DNA of 64,000 nt from DAIODI01 sp046349255 (GTDB lineage: Bacteria > Pseudomonadota > Alphaproteobacteria > Rhizobiales > Aestuariivirgaceae): contig JAXMCR010000004.1 in the NCBI GenBank assembly GCA_046349255.1, positions 744,001 to 808,000 on the forward strand, in the 5' to 3' direction. The notes beneath the pieces are model-generated. The model searched no databases and was not told the origin of the DNA. It was given only the letters and a program-made list of their open reading frames with translations. Below are positions 60,291-64,000 of the stretch, one piece after another; position 1 is the first letter of the stretch; every line of letters begins with the position of its first letter. A program made the translations under genes and the position numbers.

Positions 60291-60641
60291 TTAGGCGCTC
60301 ACGTTCTTCGCGCGCTCTTCCATGAACCGGCGGAACTCTTCCGCATCACGCGCCTCGCGCAGCTTCTGCACGTAGGTGCGGAATTCCTCCTGCTCGCGCT
60401 CAAGGCGATCCAGCGTCTCGGCGCGGTAAGCGTCGAACGCGGAGTTGCCCGACGTGCGGTAGGGCATCGTCTTGCCCTTTGCCTTCGCGAACAGCTTGCT
60501 CGTGAGCTGGTCGAAGCTCCCGCCCATCGCGATGTAGGCGAGCGCGGCGAGGCCCAGTGGCCACCACGCCACGAAACCCAGAACCACGGCGGCGACGCTC
60601 GTCGGCGTCCAGCGGCTGGAACAGGTTGCGACAGTGTTCAT
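60291..60641 (-). CDS. DUF2852-domain membrane protein
   Basis: 116 residues: a hydrophobic segment (SVAAVVLGFVAWWPLGLAAL, about 15-40) then a charged helical C-terminus (RAETLDRLEREQEEFRTYV). This is the layout of DUF2852 proteins common in alphaproteobacteria. Function unknown. It has its own terminator. Confidence 0.85.
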   Translation of the reverse strand: MNTVATCSSRWTPTSVAAVVLGFVAWWPLGLAALAYIAMGGSFDQLTSKLFAKAKGKTMPYRTSGNSAFDAYRAETLDRLEREQEEFRTYVQKLREARDAEEFRRFMEERAKNVSA

Positions 60642-60756
60642 TCTCGTCTCCCGATCAAGCGGGCTTCCAAACCCGCACGGACCGGATATGGTTATTGCTG
60701 AGCCCGCTTCAAGATGGCCGTGGAACCCGCGGAAACCCTAGCATGGAGGCCCCCCG

Positions 60757-61752
60757 ATGACGATCCCGCTCAAGGAACGCCAGCCGACGTTCGCCGATAT
60801 CGAGGGCGCGAAGGGCCGACTCCTCGGGAAGGCGGTACGCACGCCGCTGCTGCGCTCGGAGGAACTCGACCGCATCACCGGAGGGCAGGTGTTCGTGAAG
60901 GCCGAGTGCCTGCAGCGCACCGGATCCTTCAAGTTCCGCGGCGCCTGGAACTTCATCTCGCAGCTGCCGGAAGATGCCCGCTCGAAGGGCGTCGTCGCGT
61001 TCTCGTCGGGCAACCACGCGCAAGGGGTCGCTGCGGCGGCGCAGCTGCGCGGCTTCCCGGCGGTGATCGTGATGCCGTCGGATGCCCCGAAGATCAAGGT
61101 CGCCAACACGCGCGGCTATGGCGCCGAAGTGTTGATGTACGACCGTGCGGGCGAGAGCCGCGAGGAGATCGCACGCCGCATCGCGGCCGAGCGGGGCGCG
61201 GTGCTCGTGCCGCCCTACGATCATCCCTGGATCATCGCGGGGCAGGGCACCGTCGGGCTCGAGATATTCGAGGACGCGCAGGCGCAGGGCGTGAAGGTCG
61301 ACGACGTCTTCGTCTGCGCCTCGGGCGGCGGCCTCACTGCCGGCATCGCGCTGGCGCTCGAGACGCTCTCGCCGAACACCGCCGTCTACACGGCCGAACC
61401 GAACGCGTTCGACGACCATCGCCGCTCGCTTGCCTCGGGCCATCGCGAGACGAACGAGGCGAAGGTCGGCTCGATCTGCGATGCGCTGCTTTCGCCGCAG
61501 CCGGGCGAACTCACGTTCGCGATCAACCAGAAGCGGCTGCGCGGCGGCGTGACGGCGACGGATGAAGAGGTCGAGGCCGCGATGCGGTTCGCGTTCGAGA
61601 AGCTCAAGATCGTGGCGGAGCCCGGCGGCTCGGTCGGGCTCGCGAGCATCCTGGCGAAGCGCATCGACATCCGCGGCCGGACCGCCGTGGTGGTCGTTTC
61701 GGGCGGCAACGTCGACCCGGCGATGTTTGCGCGGATCCTGACGGCCGCCTGA
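60757..61752 (+). CDS. PLP-dependent threonine/serine dehydratase
   Basis: 331 residues. PLP lysine at about residue 59 in SFKFRGAWNF, SSGNHAQGVA, and the phosphate-binding SGGGLTAG. Fold type II, single catalytic domain without an ACT regulatory domain, so more like a catabolic threonine dehydratase or serine racemase than biosynthetic IlvA. Deaminates threonine or serine. Confidence 0.9.
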   Translation: MTIPLKERQPTFADIEGAKGRLLGKAVRTPLLRSEELDRITGGQVFVKAECLQRTGSFKFRGAWNFISQLPEDARSKGVVAFSSGNHAQGVAAAAQLRGFPAVIVMPSDAPKIKVANTRGYGAEVLMYDRAGESREEIARRIAAERGAVLVPPYDHPWIIAGQGTVGLEIFEDAQAQGVKVDDVFVCASGGGLTAGIALALETLSPNTAVYTAEPNAFDDHRRSLASGHRETNEAKVGSICDALLSPQPGELTFAINQKRLRGGVTATDEEVEAAMRFAFEKLKIVAEPGGSVGLASILAKRIDIRGRTAVVVVSGGNVDPAMFARILTAA

Positions 61753-61756
61753 TCGT

Positions 61757-62599
61757 TCAGTTGGCCTTCGAAGCCTCGGGCGGGCTCTCGGGCTCGAGCG
61801 GGATGTCGCCCTCGCCGGGTGCGCGACGGACGATCACGATCCGCTTCTTCTCATCCTTCGTCTCCGCGGCGGGCTGTGCGACGGCCGGCTGTTCGGCATG
61901 GAAGTGGAACGTCTCCGAGTTGGCGATCGCCTCGACGGCGGCCGAAATGCGCGGCTTGCCCGACAACGGGATGGGCTGGAACAGCTCCTCGTCGGCGGCG
62001 AAGTACTTCAGGTTCCGCGGTTCAAGCGTCGGCTTCTGCAATTGCGCGACCGGACGGGCCGCCGGGGCGCCGGCGCGCGCCAGGACGCCCATCGCCACCG
62101 CGACGCGGCGGCTGGCGAGGTCGCTCTTCCAGCCTTCGCGGTGAAGCTTGCCCACGGCGGCGTCGATCTGGTCGAGCAGCGGCTCGTCCGGGTGTTTTTC
62201 ACGCAAGGAAGCGGCCAGCGCCTGCAGCGCCTGCGTCGTCTCGACGATGCCGGTCGCGGCTTCAGCCGCTGCGGCCGCGGTGGCGGCGAACGGATCGGCG
62301 CCGGCAGGGAGAGCGCCCCCGTTGTCGAGATTGTCCTGGCGCAGCGCCGCGATCTCGGCCTTCGCCTTCTCGAGTTCGGGTGCCGACAAGGCGGGCTGGG
62401 CGGTCGTCGCCTCGAGGCGGTTTGCGACGACCCGTTCGAGCCGGCCCATCGCCTCGAGCAGCATGCGGGTGTCGGCGGTGCGGTTGCGGCGGGCGAATTC
62501 GGCAAGGAACCAGCGCCCGCGTTGCGTCTCGAGGACGGCCTCCTCGATTTCTTCGTAATCGCCCTGGCGTACGTCCGTCTGCCAGTTCTGGTCCGCCAT
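61757..62599 (-). CDS. Conserved alphaproteobacterial hypothetical protein
   Basis: 280 residues, soluble. N-terminal segment AVLETQRGRWFLAEFARRNR is a pattern I associate with conserved alphaproteobacterial proteins. The middle is Ala-rich helical (about 90-190). The C-terminus carries KKRIVIVRRAPGEGDI and an acidic, Pro-rich tail. Some resemblance to CheZ-type helical proteins is possible but unproven. Convergent with the dehydratase gene (4 bases). Confidence 0.7.
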   Translation of the reverse strand: MADQNWQTDVRQGDYEEIEEAVLETQRGRWFLAEFARRNRTADTRMLLEAMGRLERVVANRLEATTAQPALSAPELEKAKAEIAALRQDNLDNGGALPAGADPFAATAAAAAEAATGIVETTQALQALAASLREKHPDEPLLDQIDAAVGKLHREGWKSDLASRRVAVAMGVLARAGAPAARPVAQLQKPTLEPRNLKYFAADEELFQPIPLSGKPRISAAVEAIANSETFHFHAEQPAVAQPAAETKDEKKRIVIVRRAPGEGDIPLEPESPPEASKAN

Positions 62600-62718
62600 C
62601 GCGAATACCCCACGCCGATCCCCAACCGCTTCACCTATCGCCCCGCAACGGTTATGGATTGGTTAGCGGGGTGACCCACCCCGGCCCACCTGAGCCAAGC
62701 CGGATCCGTCCCCCGCCC

Positions 62719-63894
62719 ATGCCACCGCAAGCGCCCACGTCGCGGCTGCGCCTCCAGTACGTGGCGCTGTTTCTGGCGATCGGGATCTTCCTCCCGTATT
62801 TCCCGGTCTGGCTCGCTCACCGGGGCTTTTCGACCGTCGAGATCGGCTCGCTGATCGCGGCGCAGATCGCCATCCGCGTCGTCTCGACGCCGCTCGCCGG
62901 GGCACTCGCCGACCGCAGTAACCGGCGGCCGCTCGTGCTGACCGTGCTGGCCCTTGTCTCGGCGCTGGCGGCGACGGGGCTGGCGCTCGCCACGTCGAAG
63001 GCGCAGATCGTCGCGGCGACGCTCCTGATGGCGGCGGCGATGTCGCCGTTGATCCCGATCTCCGAGGGCGAGGTGCTGCAGGTGACCCGCGTCACCGGGA
63101 TCAACTACGGCCGCCTGCGGCTGTGGGGGTCGGCAGCGTTCGTCGCGGCGAACCTTGGGACAGGCGCGATCATCGACGGGATCGGCACCGGCGCGCTGAT
63201 GGCGCTGCTCGCCGCAACGCACCTCGCAACTGCCGTGACCTCACGTGCGTTGCCGCAGGAGCCCGAGGCGCGGGAACAGACCGAACTGTCGACCAGCGCG
63301 ATCGCCACGTTGCTGAAGGACCTCGCGTTCACGCTCTTCGTGCTGGCGGCCGGCCTAGCGGTTGCGAGCCACGCGGCGTTCTACACGTTCTCCTCGCTGC
63401 TCTGGCGCACGCTCGGATACGACGGGCTCACCGTGGGCGCGCTGTGGGCGACGGGAGTCGTCGCGGAGATCCTCCTGTTCTTCACGATCGGCAAGCCCCT
63501 GTCGCTGCGCACGGCAACGCTGTTCATCGCCGGCGGCGCCTTCGGCGGGATCGTGCGGTGGCTGGGGTTCGCGCTGACCCCGCCGCTCGTTGCGCTGTTC
63601 CTGCTCCAGTGCCTGCACGCGGCGAGCTTTGCCATGGTGCATCTCGGCGCGATGAACTTCATCCGGCACACGGTGCGGCCAGCGCTGCGTTCGACTGCGC
63701 AGACGCTCTATTCGGCGATCTCGGGCGGCGTGCTGCTGTTCGCCTCGACGTGGGCGGCCGGCCGTGCATATGCGGAAAGTCCGTCGATCGCTTTCGTGCT
63801 GATGGCGGGCCTTGCCGCCGTCGCCTGTCTCGCCGGGCTCGCGCTCTGGGCGCGCTGCGCTATCCCCAGAGCGCCCGCGGCGGCGGATGCATGA
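62719..63894 (+). CDS. MFS transporter (MFS_1-like)
   Basis: 391 residues from the ATG at 62719 (a GTG at 62671 is an alternative). About twelve hydrophobic helices; YFPVWLAHRGFSTVEIGSLI and LADRSNRRPLVLT (the loop after helix 2, D-x-x-x-RR) mark it as a major facilitator of the MFS_1-like group (3-phenylpropionate/nucleoside-like permeases). Substrate not predictable. Its 3' end overlaps a partial minus-strand gene. Confidence 0.85.
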   Translation: MPPQAPTSRLRLQYVALFLAIGIFLPYFPVWLAHRGFSTVEIGSLIAAQIAIRVVSTPLAGALADRSNRRPLVLTVLALVSALAATGLALATSKAQIVAATLLMAAAMSPLIPISEGEVLQVTRVTGINYGRLRLWGSAAFVAANLGTGAIIDGIGTGALMALLAATHLATAVTSRALPQEPEAREQTELSTSAIATLLKDLAFTLFVLAAGLAVASHAAFYTFSSLLWRTLGYDGLTVGALWATGVVAEILLFFTIGKPLSLRTATLFIAGGAFGGIVRWLGFALTPPLVALFLLQCLHAASFAMVHLGAMNFIRHTVRPALRSTAQTLYSAISGGVLLFASTWAAGRAYAESPSIAFVLMAGLAAVACLAGLALWARCAIPRAPAAADA

Positions 63895-64000
63895 GGCTTC
63901 CGTCGAAGCGGATGCCGGGATCGCGGTCGCGCGCCAGCAGCAGCGGACCGTCGAGGTCGATGAAGGCGGCGTCCTTCGCCAGCAGGAAGGCAGGCGCCAT
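63860..64000 (-). CDS. Partial gene, unknown product (start beyond or at window edge)
   Basis: The minus strand is open from the window edge (ATG at 63998-64000, possibly internal) to a stop at 63860; 46 residues are seen, ending FDGSLMHPPRALWG. It overlaps the MFS gene by 35 bases. I do not recognise it. Confidence 0.5.
   Translation of the reverse strand: MAPAFLLAKDAAFIDLDGPLLLARDRDPGIRFDGSLMHPPPRALWG

Noticed and set aside
61819..62718. Long upstream extension of the MFS transporter frame
   Set aside because: It is antisense to the conserved hypothetical gene at 61757-62599 and consists of low-complexity Arg/Pro/Ser sequence; the transporter begins at about 62719.

Overview
The window looks like chromosomal DNA of a GC-rich alphaproteobacterium. 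The evidence is the alphaproteobacterial-style housekeeping genes on the right (a DUF2852 protein, the MFS carrier, the SDR), a VPLPA-CTERM/exosortase system with an exosortase-EpsI fusion, and phage genes of a type common in Rhizobiales-like genomes. I cannot place it to genus.

About 50 kb (9.1-59.1 kb) is one large exopolysaccharide/cell-surface locus. From left to right: (i) 1-4.3 kb, a secreted glycoside hydrolase (partial) and an O-antigen-ligase-like protein on the minus strand, facing a membrane protein and a 677-residue secreted protein of unknown function. (ii) 4.3-9.1 kb, an AT-richer island with two uncharacterised small proteins, a frameshifted FkbM methyltransferase and a phage-type module (XRE regulator, Gp157-like protein, Rad52-HNH fusion). 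It is flanked by diverged direct repeats derived from the 3' end of the 677-residue protein gene. (iii) 9.1-19.2 kb, glycosyltransferases, rmlA/rmlB, an acetyltransferase and a PglK-like ABC flippase. (iv) 19.3-23.9 kb, a small exosortase-type surface protein divergent from a 1339-residue VCBS/G8/beta-helix secreted protein. (v) 23.9-29.4 kb, a minus-strand operon with a Wzy-like polymerase, three glycosyltransferases and an acetyltransferase. (vi) 29.5-43.8 kb, the exosortase/EPS core: WecG-STAS fusion, PrsT lipoprotein, two glycosyltransferases, exosortase-EpsI (XrtD type), ExeA-like ATPase, a VPLPA-CTERM protein, Wzz-type chain-length protein, tyrosine autokinase, outer-membrane export protein and a TIGR03016-type barrel. 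(vii) 43.9-54.2 kb, a VPLPA-CTERM gene remnant, NDP-sugar modification genes with rfbF, a rhamnosyltransferase-like enzyme, a YdcF-like protein, a mannose-phosphate enzyme with a degenerate nucleotidyltransferase half, a WbaP/GumD-type initiating transferase, rmlC and a third VPLPA-CTERM protein. (viii) 54.4-64 kb, a secreted NagZ-like GH3, an amine oxidoreductase, a sugar dehydrogenase, one more glycosyltransferase-like gene, then ordinary metabolic genes.

A plausible model, partly inferred: the GumD/WbaP-like enzyme loads the first sugar on undecaprenyl phosphate. The many glycosyltransferases, with dTDP-rhamnose-type and CDP-sugar precursors, extend the unit. The PglK-like ABC protein flips it, the Wzy-like proteins polymerise it, and Wzz/kinase/export protein/barrel control length and export. 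The exosortase processes the three VPLPA-CTERM-like proteins that populate the same surface.

The points most worth a second look are the repeat-flanked recombination island, the G8-domain giant protein, the WecG-STAS fusion, the degenerate mannose-1-phosphate guanylyltransferase, and the decayed duplicate of the VPLPA-CTERM gene at the far end of the export operon.
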